DNA of 64,000 nucleotides from Dyella lutea. GTDB lineage: Bacteria; Pseudomonadota; Gammaproteobacteria; Xanthomonadales; Rhodanobacteraceae. The position numbers and the translations under genes are program-made. Location of the stretch: positions 1,530,001-1,594,000 of the forward strand of contig NZ_JAMZEK010000001.1 of the NCBI RefSeq assembly GCF_024158035.1, written 5' to 3'. Position 1 is the first letter of the stretch; every line of letters begins with the position of its first letter. The notes below the pieces were generated by a model. The model did no database searches and was not told the origin of the DNA. It saw only the letters and a program-made list of their open reading frames with translations. Of the stretch, positions 53,575-62,802 are shown in pieces.

Positions 53575-55461
53575 ATGCCTCCTCCCGGTCATGGCATGGG
53601 GCGCGGCCGCCACCAGCCGCCGCCCGCACCAAAGAGCCTGCGCGAGCGCTTCGCGGCCCTGCGCAATGTGCCCGCCTTCCTCCACAGCATCTGGACCACC
53701 AGCCGCTGGATGACTCTCACCAGCGTGCTGCTGCGGCTGGTGCGCGCGCTGCTGCCGGTGGTCACGCTGTACGTCGGCAAGCTGATCGTCGACGAGGTGG
53801 TGCACCAGGTCCGGCTTGGCGGTTTTCGTGGCGATCTCACCGCGGCGCTGCATGACGGCCGCTTCGATCACCTCGCCACGCTGCTGGCGCTGGAATTCGC
53901 GCTGGCGGTGCTGGCCGACCTGCTCGGCCGCGTGGTGGCCATGGTCGACTCGCTGCTCGGCGAGCGCTATGCCGACCTCACCTCGATCCGGCTGATGGAG
54001 CATGCCGCCTCGCTCGACCTGGAGGACTTCGAGGACGCCGACCTGCAGGACCAGCTCGACCGTGCGCGGCGGCAGATCGCCGGACGCAGTTCGCTGCTCT
54101 CGCAACTGCTGCAGCAGGCGCAGGATGCGATCACCCTGGTCAGCTTCGCCGTCGGCCTGGCGGTCTACGCGCCGTGGCTGATCGTGCTGCTGGCGGTGGC
54201 GCTGGTGCCGGCCTTCCTGGGCGAGTTCCACTTCAACGCGCAGAGCTACGCGGTGAACTACCAGTGGACGCCGGAGCGGCGCGAGCTGGACTACCTGCGC
54301 ATGGTCGGCGCCAGCGCTTCCAACGCGAAGGAGGTGAAGAGCTTCGGCCTCAACCGCTTCCTGATCGACCGCTACCGCGTGCTGTCGCAGTCGATCTACC
54401 AGGCCAATCGCCGCATCGCGCTGCGTCGAGCCGGCTGGGGCGGACTGTTCACCACGCTGGGCACGCTGGGCTATTACGCGGCCTATGCGTTCATCGCCTG
54501 GCGCACGGTCACCGGTGCGTTCTCGATCGGCGACCTGACCTTCCTCTCCACCTCGTTCCGCCGCCTGCGTACGTTGCTGGAAACCCTGTTCACCGGCTTT
54601 TCGCAGGTGGCCGGGCAGGCGCTGTACCTGGACGACTTGTTCTCGTTCTTCCGGATCCAGCCGGAGATCCTCTCGCCGCCCAACCCGCGGCAGTTCCCGC
54701 GGCCGCTGCGCGAGGGCTTCGTGTTCGAGGACGTGGGCTTCCGTTATCCGGATGCCGAGCGCTGGGCGGTGCGCCATCTCAGCTTCACCCTGCGCGCCGG
54801 CGAGGTGCTGGCGCTGGTGGGCGAGAACGGCGCCGGCAAGACCACCCTGGTCAAGCTGCTGTCGCGCCTGTACGACCCGGACGAGGGCCGCATCCTGCTC
54901 GATGGTCACCCGCTGGCCGAGTACGACCTGGAGGACCTGCGGCTGAACATCGGGGTGATCTTCCAGGACTTCGTGCGCTACTACTTCAACGCCTCGGACA
55001 ACATCGCGGTGGGCCGCATCGAGGCACGCGAGGACGAGCCGCGCATCAGCGATGCCGCCCAGCGCAGCCTCGCCGACCAGGTGATCGGCAAGCTGCCGAA
55101 GGGCTACGCGCAGATGCTCGGCAAGCTGTTCAAGGGCGGCGTGGACCTGTCCGGCGGCGAGTGGCAGAAGGTCGCCATCGCACGCGCCTACATGCGCGAC
55201 GCGCCGCTGCTGATCCTCGACGAGCCCACCGCCGCGCTCGATGCGCGCTCGGAATACGAGGTGTTCCAGCGCTTCAAGGAGCTGTCGCGCGGCAAGACCG
55301 CGGTGATCATCTCGCACCGCTTCTCCACCGTGCGCATGGCCGACCGGATCATCGTGCTGGAGGGCGGGCGGGTGGCCGAGTCCGGTTCGCACGAGGAGCT
55401 GATCGCGGCCGGCGGCCACTACGCGGAGCTGTTCGAGCTGCAGGCGGCCGGCTACCGCTGA
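53575..55461 (+). CDS. ABC-type exporter, fused membrane and ATPase domains
   Basis: The 628-residue half-transporter has an N-terminal membrane domain (helices around 45-65, 125-145, 185-215, 295-330). The ATPase domain has Walker A GENGAGKTT (416-424), signature LSGGEWQK (525-532) and Walker B LLILDEPTAALDA. The switch His lies in AVIISHRFSTVRMADRI. A ribosome site (AAGGAGC) precedes the ATG at 53575. It diverges from the YqjI-like repressor, so metal- or siderophore-related export under its control is possible. The substrate is not evident. Confidence 0.87.
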   Translation: MPPPGHGMGRGRHQPPPAPKSLRERFAALRNVPAFLHSIWTTSRWMTLTSVLLRLVRALLPVVTLYVGKLIVDEVVHQVRLGGFRGDLTAALHDGRFDHLATLLALEFALAVLADLLGRVVAMVDSLLGERYADLTSIRLMEHAASLDLEDFEDADLQDQLDRARRQIAGRSSLLSQLLQQAQDAITLVSFAVGLAVYAPWLIVLLAVALVPAFLGEFHFNAQSYAVNYQWTPERRELDYLRMVGASASNAKEVKSFGLNRFLIDRYRVLSQSIYQANRRIALRRAGWGGLFTTLGTLGYYAAYAFIAWRTVTGAFSIGDLTFLSTSFRRLRTLLETLFTGFSQVAGQALYLDDLFSFFRIQPEILSPPNPRQFPRPLREGFVFEDVGFRYPDAERWAVRHLSFTLRAGEVLALVGENGAGKTTLVKLLSRLYDPDEGRILLDGHPLAEYDLEDLRLNIGVIFQDFVRYYFNASDNIAVGRIEAREDEPRISDAAQRSLADQVIGKLPKGYAQMLGKLFKGGVDLSGGEWQKVAIARAYMRDAPLLILDEPTAALDARSEYEVFQRFKELSRGKTAVIISHRFSTVRMADRIIVLEGGRVAESGSHEELIAAGGHYAELFELQAAGYR

Positions 55462-55553
55462 GCGCCTCGCCAGGACCGGCGATGCTGCATTGCGTCGGTA
55501 CCTGCGGCGTCGAAAGTGCTACCAAGGTCCGCGCGGCAAAACGGCGGGATTCG

Positions 55554-55580
55554 TAAAGTTTTGCCGTTCACGACCGACAT
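55554..55580 (+). promoter_or_regulatory. Sigma-28 (FliA) promoter of the chemoreceptor gene
   Basis: TAAAG (55554-55558, extended TAAAGTTTT) is followed after 14 bases by ACCGACAT (55573-55580). The -35 is the exact E. coli FliA form. It ties this distant receptor to the flagellar regulon. Confidence 0.75.
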
Positions 55581-55677
55581 GCGGAGACCACCCGCGATTC
55601 CGGCAGAGGCCGGAGGCCGGTGGATGATGTCCCGCCGTTCGGCCGGTACATCCTCGCGACAGGACAAGGGCCGTCTC

Positions 55678-57240
55678 ATGCGCATGTGGTGGGTACCGCT
55701 GAAAACCCGAATCGAATCGCTGGCGGCGGAGTTCGCCAGCCGCTTTCCCGGCGACTTCGCGCTAGACCGCGGCAAGACCATCGCCGTCGGCGGACGCGAT
55801 ACACCGGTATTGCGCAGCGGCGGCAAGCCGATGAACCTGGACTTTTCGTTGCCGGACGGCTTCACCGCCGATCGCGGCGCCACCGCCACGGTGTTCGTGC
55901 GCAACGGCGACGACTTCGTGCGCATTGCCACCTCGGTGAAGAAGAAGGATGGCACCCGCGCGGTCGGCACGCTGCTCGACCGCTCGCATCCGGCCTGGGC
56001 GAAGCTGCTGGCCAGAACGCCGTTCACCGGCTACGCCACGATCTTCGGCACCCAGTTCATGACCCGCTACGACCCGGTGCTGGACGCCGGCGGAGAGGTG
56101 ATCGGTGCACGCTACGTGGGGCTGGACGTCAGCCACATGCGCAGCCTGGGCATGCCCTGGCGGGTGGCGTTGGCCATCGCGGCCTGCAACCTGGCGATCT
56201 GGCTGGCGCTGTGGTGGCTGGTGCCGAACGGGCACACGCCCAGAGTAGCGGGGCTGGCGCTGCTCTCATGCGTACTGGTGCCAGCGCTGGCCTGGTGGCT
56301 GGTCCACCGCAACGTCAGCCGGCCGATGGTCGAGTGCCGGGAAGCGGCGGGCAAGATCGCCGCCGGCGATCTCAGTGCCCAGGTCGCGGTGGACCGGCGC
56401 GACGACGTCGGCCAGCTGCTGCAGGCGATCAACGGCATCAGCGTCGGCCTGGCCGATGTGGTGACCCAGGTGCGCCAGGCCAGCGACAGCATCCACACCG
56501 CCACCGGCCAGATCGCCGCGGGCACCGCCGACCTCTCGCACCGGACCCAGGACCAGGCCGCTTCGCTGGAAGAGACCGCCGCGGCGATGGAAGAGCTCAC
56601 CGCCACCGTGCGGCAGAACGCCGACCACGCCCGCGAGGCCGACACCCTGGTGGCCAGCGCGGCGCAGCAGGCGAAGGAGGGCGGAGCGCTGGTCGAGCAG
56701 GCGGTCGCCAGCATGGGCGACATCAAGACCAGTTCCGAACGCATCGGCGACATCGCCGGCCTGATCGACGGCATCGCATTCCAGACCAACATCCTCGCGC
56801 TCAACGCCGCGGTGGAGGCCGCCCGCGCCGGCGAGCACGGCAAGGGCTTCGCCGTGGTGGCAGCCGAGGTGCGCGAGCTGGCCCAGCGCGCCGCGGCGGC
56901 GGCGCGCGAAATCAAGGAGCTGATCCAGAGCGCGGTGGCCACCGTCGATACCGGCGCCGACCTGGTCGACCGCGCCGGCGAGTCCACCCGTCGCATCGCC
57001 CAGGCCATCCAGAAGTCCGCCGGGCTGATGAGCGAGATCGCCGCGGCCAGCGAGGAGCAGAGCAAGGGCATCGCCGAGGTCGGCTCGGCGGTCACCCAGA
57101 TGGACGAGGCGACGCAGAGCAACGCCGCGCTGGTGGAAGAGTCCGAAGCCGCCTCGCACAGCCTGCAGGAGCAGGCCGAACGCCTGCGTCAGGCGGTGTC
57201 GGTGTTCCGCACCGCCGACCAGGTGTCGCGCGCGCCCTAG
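55678..57240 (+). CDS. Methyl-accepting chemotaxis protein with N-terminal Cache-like domain
   Basis: A chemoreceptor of 520 residues. A Cache-like sensor comes first (about 10-150; [40 protein letters not shown]). Two adjacent membrane helices follow (about 160-183 and 190-210), then a HAMP domain. The signalling domain has the hairpin tip [20 protein letters not shown] and [20 protein letters not shown]. Unusually, no membrane helix precedes the sensor. No C-terminal pentapeptide tether is present. The start is uncertain: 55624 has a better ribosome site (GGAGG, 7 bases), while 55678 has AAGGG. Neither adds a membrane helix. Confidence 0.9.
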   Translation: MRMWWVPLKTRIESLAAEFASRFPGDFALDRGKTIAVGGRDTPVLRSGGKPMNLDFSLPDGFTADRGATATVFVRNGDDFVRIATSVKKKDGTRAVGTLLDRSHPAWAKLLARTPFTGYATIFGTQFMTRYDPVLDAGGEVIGARYVGLDVSHMRSLGMPWRVALAIAACNLAIWLALWWLVPNGHTPRVAGLALLSCVLVPALAWWLVHRNVSRPMVECREAAGKIAAGDLSAQVAVDRRDDVGQLLQAINGISVGLADVVTQVRQASDSIHTATGQIAAGTADLSHRTQDQAASLEETAAAMEELTATVRQNADHAREADTLVASAAQQAKEGGALVEQAVASMGDIKTSSERIGDIAGLIDGIAFQTNILALNAAVEAARAGEHGKGFAVVAAEVRELAQRAAAAAREIKELIQSAVATVDTGADLVDRAGESTRRIAQAIQKSAGLMSEIAAASEEQSKGIAEVGSAVTQMDEATQSNAALVEESEAASHSLQEQAERLRQAVSVFRTADQVSRAP

Positions 57241-57254
57241 CCGTTGCCTTGACC

Positions 57255-57293
57255 CCTCTTCCCGTCGGGTAGAGGTTGGGGGGGAGGTGAGGG
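57255..57293. repeat. Decayed copy of the mfd-type REP-like repeat
   Basis: CCTCTTCCCG, then CGGGTAGAGG, then TTGGGGGGGAGGTGAGGG. It has the same layout as the element inside mfd (palindrome, then TTGGGGTGAGGG), with several changes. It lies between the chemoreceptor and cyclophilin genes. Confidence 0.6.
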
Positions 57294-57360
57294 CGCTCGC
57301 CGCACGCCCACCCGCTGGCCTCAAGTGCAGCCCCGGGCCGGCGTCGCGAGGGATGGCGTG

Positions 57361-58305
57361 CTACTTCGCCTCTGCCGGGTCGCGCGTCGGCACGCTGATG
57401 CTGCACAGGTCGATCTTCCCCGCCGGGCGCGTGTAGAACGCATCGACGCGGTTGCGCTTGGCTTCGATCAGCCTGGCGAAGCTGGCGCTGTCGGTGCGCA
57501 GCACCTGCACCTTCGGGCGCTCGGCCGGCGGCAGGTCCGCGGCCAGCCGCACCGAGACGATCGGCGTGCGCTGTTCGGCCTTCTCGTAGAAGCCCAGCGG
57601 GCCGGTGCCACGCGGCAGCGCGGAGAGGTATTGCATGCCCTCGATCACCCGGCCGGCCACCGCCAGGTTGCGGTCCAGCCCGCGTGGCGCCTGGCCGATG
57701 ATCGCGTACAGCGAGTTGCCGTTGCCGGTGGTCGGGCCGACGTCGCGCGCCACGCCCACGGTGCCGTAGCAGTGGGTGATCCACTCCTCCTTGCTGGCCG
57801 GGTCGCGCGCCACCGGGAAACCCTCGGAGAAACCCACTTCCGGCGCGTACACGTCGCCGTCCGGCAGCCGGGTGAAGGCCAGCTTCGGGTCCAGCGGACG
57901 GGTGAATTCCGGCGGCAGCGTCTTCTTCGCCGTGCCCAGCGGCTTCATCTTCGAGCGGTCCGCGTTGTCGTCGTCGTAGGGGTCGCCCCACTGCGTGACG
58001 AAGTTGTCCTGCATGCGGATGATCGCCAGTCCGTCGTAGTAGTGCTCGCGCGCCATGGTGCGGATGTTCGCCGCGTGCAGCGGCGTGAAATCCGGCGCCA
58101 GCTCGATCAGCACCCGATGCCCGCCGGCCAGCGTCATTACCAGCAGGTTGTCCGGATCCGGCGTACGCCACTCGGCCGGCTTCGATGCGGCGAGGATCTC
58201 CTTGGGCGTCAGCGAGGGCTTCGGCTTGGCCTGATCCGCCAGCGCAGGCAGCGAGGCGAGCAGGCAGGCGGCGAGGGCAAAAACGGTCGGGCGAAGGCTA
58301 GGCAT
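57361..58305 (-). CDS. Secreted cyclophilin-type peptidyl-prolyl isomerase
   Basis: A 314-residue protein with a signal peptide (SLRPTVFALAACLLASLPALA) and a cyclophilin-like domain: LVMTLAGGHRVLIELAPDFT, PLHAANIRTMAREHYYDGLA, IIRMQDNFVTQWGDP, and GNSLYAIIGQAPRGLDRNLA. It should isomerise proline bonds in the periplasm. It carries longer insertions than simple cyclophilins. The start at 58305 has AGGGGA upstream and gives a complete signal peptide. Confidence 0.87.
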   Translation of the reverse strand: MPSLRPTVFALAACLLASLPALADQAKPKPSLTPKEILAASKPAEWRTPDPDNLLVMTLAGGHRVLIELAPDFTPLHAANIRTMAREHYYDGLAIIRMQDNFVTQWGDPYDDDNADRSKMKPLGTAKKTLPPEFTRPLDPKLAFTRLPDGDVYAPEVGFSEGFPVARDPASKEEWITHCYGTVGVARDVGPTTGNGNSLYAIIGQAPRGLDRNLAVAGRVIEGMQYLSALPRGTGPLGFYEKAEQRTPIVSVRLAADLPPAERPKVQVLRTDSASFARLIEAKRNRVDAFYTRPAGKIDLCSISVPTRDPAEAK

Positions 58306-58414
58306 GACGTCCCCTGGGTGGCGGTAGCGCAGGGGAGGGACGGTAGCAGACGCCCAAGGCGTGGCGTCACTTGGAGTGACGGATGTTCCCCGGCGAGGCC
58401 CAGATCGGCAGCGT

Positions 58415-58870
58415 CTATCTCTTCGGGTTCTTCGGCGGGAACTTCCCAAGAATCGCTTTGCACTCCGCGATGATGCCCGGCAGGAAAGTCTGGTCCAAAC
58501 CTTCCGTGTAGGTATGGGACTCCGCCAGCTGATTGGGTGTCAGAGAGATCCTTACCTCGATATGCCCACCCGTCAGCGCCCGCAGCGAAACGTCCAGATT
58601 GGGCTCCATGCATTCCAGTCGAGCCTGCCCGTGCAGGCTCCGGTAAAGAACTTCGAGCTGCTCGATCAGCATCTGGATTTCGCCGAGATGGACGATCGGT
58701 CCATCCACGCGGACGGAGGTGCCCGGGGACCGGCACTCCGCGGTGACATTGAGCCAGTTGCCGTCCCAGTAGTCCTCGGATTCGGGAAACTGGCGGTTGT
58801 GGACCCATAGTCGGAGTCCGGCGATCCGGAGGTCCGGATCGCCGAGGGTGTGCGTGCTGCGAGCGTCCAT
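58415..58870 (-). CDS. Possible WapI-type immunity protein
   Basis: A 151-residue acidic protein with the pattern ESEDYWDGNWLNVTAECRSP, VDGPIVHLGEIQMLIEQLEV, then GHIEVRISLTPNQLAESHTY. This resembles WapI-family immunity proteins (…YWDGNWL… and a following beta-rich part), which protect against WapA-type contact toxins. No toxin gene is visible nearby, so it would be an orphan. The ATG at 58870 was preferred to a GTG at 58966. The family call is from remembered pattern only. Confidence 0.5.
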   Translation of the reverse strand: MDARSTHTLGDPDLRIAGLRLWVHNRQFPESEDYWDGNWLNVTAECRSPGTSVRVDGPIVHLGEIQMLIEQLEVLYRSLHGQARLECMEPNLDVSLRALTGGHIEVRISLTPNQLAESHTYTEGLDQTFLPGIIAECKAILGKFPPKNPKR

Positions 58871-59163
58871 GCGTCGTGTCCGGGCTCCAGTGAGGGCTTG
58901 GCGACCTTCATGCGCCGCGACTTGGGGACGGGGCGGACGCATGTGCAGTCGAGAGGGCAGAATCACCTATTTCGTGTCCGGAAGGTAACCGGGTCACGTT
59001 GGGTGTTGTATCGCCACGCTGGACGATCGCGAAAGAACTTCGGCGTCCCGCGGATAGTGCGTCCCGGTGCGGCTGCGTAGATTGCTGCCCGGACCGGCTG
59101 CACCACCGCGCTCGCAAGGCGCACTGGGCCGGTGAACCGCAACGCTCCCCGAGGAACCTCCCC

Positions 59164-60141
59164 ATGCGCGTATTCGTCACCGGTGCGACCGGCTTCATTG
59201 GCACGGCCGTCGTACGCGAGTTGAAGCAGGCTGGCCACACCGTGGTCGGGCTGGCCCGCAATGGCGCGGCGGCCGCGGCGCTGCGACGGCTGGGCGCGGA
59301 GCCGCATCCGGGCAGCCTGGACGATCCAGAAAGCCTGCGTACCGCGGCCGCCCGGGCCGACGGGGTGATCCATCTTGCCTTCATGCACGGGCTGTCCAAG
59401 GCCTCGTGGCGCTGCCGGCTGTACATCGTCGCCGGCGGCGCGCCGCGTGGCATCGTGCAGCGCTTTCTCGAGGTGACCACCGGCGCCGACCGCCGCGCCA
59501 TCGATGCCATGGGAACCGCCCTGCAAGGTTCCGGCCGACCGCTGGTGGCCGCGTTCGGCACGCTGGGGCTGGCTGCGGCCGGCATGATGCGCGACGCGCC
59601 CGCGGTGGAGACGGACGGGCCGGATCCGGCCTCGCCCGGCCACGGCCGCGCGATCACCGAGTCGGCGCTGGACACGTGGGCGGACCGCGGCGTGCGCACG
59701 GCGATCATGCGGCTGCCGCCGACCGTGCACGGCGCGGGCGACGGCGGGCTGGTGCCGCAGATGATCCGGGCCGCGCGCAGGAAGCGGGTCTCCGCGTTCG
59801 TCGGCGAGGGGTGCAACCGCTGGCCCGCGGTGCACCGCGACGACGCGGCACGGCTGTTCCGGCTGGCGCTGGAACGCGGTTCGGCTGGCGCGCGCTATCA
59901 CGGCGTGGCGGAAGAGGGCATCGCCATGCGCGACATCGCCGGAGCGATCGGGCGCCGACTGGACCTGCCCGTGTCGACGATGACGCCGGCGGGCGCAGCG
60001 AAACACTTCGCCTGGCTGGGCCCGTTCGTCGCGCTGGACAATCCCAGCTCCAGCCGCTGGACGCGCGAGCGGCTGGGCTGGCAGCCGAGCGGGCCGTCGC
60101 TGTTCGACGATCTCGACGCGGGCGATTACTTCCGCGACTGA
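59164..60141 (+). CDS. NAD-dependent epimerase/dehydratase-family (extended SDR) protein
   Basis: The 325-residue protein begins MRVFVTGATGFIGTAVVREL with the GxxGxxG cofactor site. VIHLAFMHGLSKASWR, IMRLPPTVHGAGDGGLVPQM, WPAVHRDDAARLFRLALERG and a C-terminal part with LGWQPSGPSLFDDLDAGDYF follow. This matches the extended SDR group active on small substrates; the catalytic Tyr-x-x-x-Lys is not evident. It precedes the AraC gene on the same strand with a 291-base gap. Confidence 0.85.
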   Translation: MRVFVTGATGFIGTAVVRELKQAGHTVVGLARNGAAAAALRRLGAEPHPGSLDDPESLRTAAARADGVIHLAFMHGLSKASWRCRLYIVAGGAPRGIVQRFLEVTTGADRRAIDAMGTALQGSGRPLVAAFGTLGLAAAGMMRDAPAVETDGPDPASPGHGRAITESALDTWADRGVRTAIMRLPPTVHGAGDGGLVPQMIRAARRKRVSAFVGEGCNRWPAVHRDDAARLFRLALERGSAGARYHGVAEEGIAMRDIAGAIGRRLDLPVSTMTPAGAAKHFAWLGPFVALDNPSSSRWTRERLGWQPSGPSLFDDLDAGDYFRD

Positions 60142-60241
60142 TCGCTACTGCGACGGCTCACTCGTGTACGCGTGTCGTACGCTTCCAACGGACGCATCCG
60201 CGCCGCGCCGTCTGTGCGTCCGCGCATCACCGCCCACGCGC

Positions 60242-60272
60242 CGTCATGCCTGCGAAAGCAGGCATCCAGTGC
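60242..60272. repeat. Small palindromic repeat (ATGCCTGC-GAAA-GCAGGCAT) in the SDR-AraC gap
   Basis: ATGCCTGC (60246-60253), loop GAAA, GCAGGCAT (60258-60265), followed by CCAGTGCC. This is the form of a small dispersed repeat seen across Xanthomonadales (GTCATnCCnGCGAAAGCnGG..ATCCAG). The remaining 291-base gap shows no gene. Confidence 0.65.
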
Positions 60273-60432
60273 CTTTCCGGAACGGTAGAAGATAGGGCTG
60301 GTCCTGCCGCGATGACCTTGGCGGGGCTTGCCTGTTTCGGCCCACACCCGCACGCGCGGCGTGGTACGCGCCGCTGTGCAGCTCCCGTTCCACCGTCTCC
60401 CAGTTTCCGGGCCACGCGCCCCGAGGTTGCCC

Positions 60433-61377
60433 ATGGATCCGCTCTCGGATGTGCTGTCCCTGATCCGACCGCAGAGCTACGCGTTCCGCGGTCTGGACGC
60501 AGGTGGCCGCTGGGCGGTGGCTTTCCCGTCCGGTCCGGGCATCAAGTGCTACGCGCTCACTGCCGGCCAGTGCTGGCTGTCGATGGACGGCGTCGACAAG
60601 CCGGTGCCGCTGGCGGCCGGCGACTGCGTGCTGCTGCCGCGCGGCCACGCGTTCCGCTTCGGAAGTGATGCGGACGCCCCGGCGCGGGACGCGCTCGATC
60701 TGTTCCCCGCGACCCGCATGGGCGCCGTGGTCACGCTCAACGGAGGCGGCGGCTGCACCGGCGTGGGTGGCTATTTCGATTTCGTCGGCCCGCACGCCGA
60801 CCTGCTGCTTGCCCAGTTGCCGCCGGTGATCCACGTACGGGCGGAGGCGGACCGGATGGCGCTGCGCCAGTCGATCGAGCGGCTAATGCAGGAACTGCTC
60901 GACCCACGCCCCGGCAGCGCGCTGCTGGCCGGGCATCTCGCCCAGATGCTGCTGATCCAGGCGCTGCGCCTGCACCTGGCAGATCGCACCGCGCCGGGCG
61001 TGGGTTGGCTGTTCGCGCTGGCCGACCGCCGCATCGGCACCGCACTCGCCGCCCTGCACGCCGGGCCCGGCCAGCGCTGGACCCTGCCGGCGCTGGCCCG
61101 CCACGCCGGCATGTCCCGCTCCAGCTTCGCCGCCCGCTTCAAGGCCGCCGTCGGCGAAGCGCCGATGGAATACCTCACCCGCTGGCGCATGCACCTCGCC
61201 GCCGACCGTCTGGCGCGCGGACACGAACCTGTCTCCACCATTGCCTTTGCGCTGGGCTACGAATCGGAAAGCGCCTTCAGCGTCGCCTTCAAGCGGGTGA
61301 TGGGGTGTTCGCCGGGGCGATATGGGCGGGAGGACGGCGTGCGCGACATAACCCGTCAGATGACTTCTCGGGACTGA
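60433..61377 (+). CDS. AraC-family transcription regulator with cupin domain
   Basis: The 314-residue protein has an N-terminal cupin-type sensing domain (CWLSMDGVDKPVPLAAGDCV, LLPRGHAFRFGSD). The C-terminal double helix-turn-helix shows WTLPALARHAGMSRSSFAAR, PMEYLTRWRMHLAADRLARG and ALGYESESAFSVAFKRVMGC. The start at 60433 follows GAGG. It probably regulates a neighbouring enzyme gene such as the SDR; this is inference. Confidence 0.88.
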   Translation: MDPLSDVLSLIRPQSYAFRGLDAGGRWAVAFPSGPGIKCYALTAGQCWLSMDGVDKPVPLAAGDCVLLPRGHAFRFGSDADAPARDALDLFPATRMGAVVTLNGGGGCTGVGGYFDFVGPHADLLLAQLPPVIHVRAEADRMALRQSIERLMQELLDPRPGSALLAGHLAQMLLIQALRLHLADRTAPGVGWLFALADRRIGTALAALHAGPGQRWTLPALARHAGMSRSSFAARFKAAVGEAPMEYLTRWRMHLAADRLARGHEPVSTIAFALGYESESAFSVAFKRVMGCSPGRYGREDGVRDITRQMTSRD

Positions 61378-61467
61378 AAACCGGAGCGCACTGGCGCCCG
61401 CTCATACGTGGCGAGGATGGCCGCGGCGCCGAAGCTATTCGCCGCTCTCGCCGCGAGCTCGCGACGA

Positions 61468-62178
61468 TCAGGACGATGGCTTGTACCGGCGCCGAATGTA
61501 GGCATTGAAGTCATCCTTATATCGCTGCTCGTAGCACTCTTTGGGACTGCCGTAGGTGCGTCGGACCATCACGGATGGCTTGTCGTCGGATCTGGCGGAT
61601 GCTCCGGTGATCCTGGGGCGGATCGACCTCAACACGGCGGGGTAGTAGGACGGCAGGGTGCCGGCGGCGACCTCCTGGTCCATCTTCCGGGCGACGGACT
61701 TCTGGAACTCAAGGTCGCTGTCGGCGTGGGCCACCAGCATCAGCATGGCGCTGGCAGCGGCTTCGCCCACCTGGTGAGGGGTAGGGAATCCATATTTCGA
61801 AACAATGGTTTTCAGTCCGGCGAGATTGGCCGCATCCACCTCCCTGACATTTTCCCAGGCCGAGCTTTTCCGGTCGCGCATCGCGACTGCGATCGCCCGG
61901 GCATTCTGGTCCAGCCGGATCATCGCCATGATGCTCAGCAGCAGCCGCTGGTCGGGCACCTCTGGAATCGAGGAAAGCTGATCGCTGAAGGTGGTGGGCG
62001 AGGCCGGAGACCAGGCGCATTGGTCCTTGGCTTCCTGCGCAGCGTGTCGCTGGGCGGCCAGGCGCAGCAGCCAGATCTGGTGATTCTCGTACTCGGAATA
62101 GCCACCGGCGAGCAGTGTTCCTGGGAGAAGCCAGGCCAGGACAAGGGCGGCGCGTCCGATCTTCTGCAGGCAATCCAT
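61468..62178 (-). CDS. Secreted protein of unknown function, DUF6624-like
   Basis: The 236-residue protein has a signal peptide (IGRAALVLAWLLPGTLLAGG). A helical domain follows with MIRLDQNARAIAVAMRDR, LKTIVSKYGFPTPHQVGEAA and SAMLMLVAHADSDLEFQKSV. The G-x-P...VG..A...LVAHAD pattern is that of DUF6624, whose function is unknown. The start at 62178 gives the complete signal peptide. Confidence 0.68.
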   Translation of the reverse strand: MDCLQKIGRAALVLAWLLPGTLLAGGYSEYENHQIWLLRLAAQRHAAQEAKDQCAWSPASPTTFSDQLSSIPEVPDQRLLLSIMAMIRLDQNARAIAVAMRDRKSSAWENVREVDAANLAGLKTIVSKYGFPTPHQVGEAAASAMLMLVAHADSDLEFQKSVARKMDQEVAAGTLPSYYPAVLRSIRPRITGASARSDDKPSVMVRRTYGSPKECYEQRYKDDFNAYIRRRYKPSS

Positions 62179-62302
62179 GGGGTGTATCTCCCTCGGTGCA
62201 AACCGGCTGCGTGGAATATAGGCTAGGGCTTGCTTGCTGCACACGCGGCCCCGGGCATGGCTGTTTCCCGGCGGGTTGTGAAGACGGGATCAGGAGGCTG
62301 GA

Positions 62303-62728
62303 ATGAGCTATGTGCGATCGAGCAGTAGCCCATCCATGGTGCTTTCGATGGATGTCTCGGCACTCGCGGGCGTGCTTCTCGCGCTGCTGGTGATGATGCT
62401 GGTGATCCAACCGGACACCAGCATCGTCCGCCCCGGCATCTCGGATATGGGCGAGTGTTACGGAGGGGACGACGACTACTGCGGCGTCAGCTGGCGCACG
62501 GTGATCATCCCGGCCTCTGGGAAGCCGTATCTGGCCGACGAGCCGGATGTCGCCATGGCCCCCTGGGACACCCTGGCGGAGCGGGTTCGGCCCGGCAAGT
62601 CGGGGACCGTCGTCGGCTGGCTGGTCAAGCCGGCCGACGGAGCGCGGGTCGAAGCGGTGGTCGATGCGATACACCATCTGCGTGCGCAGCAGTCAGGGCC
62701 TGTCGCGCTGACGGGCGAGACGCCCTAG
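62303..62728 (+). CDS. ExbD/TolR-like protein lacking the conserved membrane Asp
   Basis: The 141-residue protein has one N-terminal membrane helix (MDVSALAGVLLALLVMMLVI, about 17-36) and a periplasmic domain ending VVDAIHHLRAQQSGPVALTG. The helix lines up with ExbD/TolR (VTPLIDVLLVLLIIFMV), but the invariant proton-path Asp is replaced by Gly. Two Cys residues (about 51 and 59, in MGECYGGDDDYCGV) could form a disulfide. No ExbB/TolQ or TonB partner is nearby. It diverges from the DUF6624-like gene. It may be a structural relative with another role. Confidence 0.55.
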   Translation: MSYVRSSSSPSMVLSMDVSALAGVLLALLVMMLVIQPDTSIVRPGISDMGECYGGDDDYCGVSWRTVIIPASGKPYLADEPDVAMAPWDTLAERVRPGKSGTVVGWLVKPADGARVEAVVDAIHHLRAQQSGPVALTGETP

Positions 62729-62802
62729 GCGACGGCGGCAGGATCTATCTGCCTCACTTGTCGGAACGGACCTGCTCCTGTTCCGGTCCCGGGCTTGCTG
62801 AC

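Noticed and set aside
60142-60432. Small gene in the SDR-AraC gap
   Set aside because: Short frames here are Arg-rich, cover the dispersed palindrome and lack a ribosome site.
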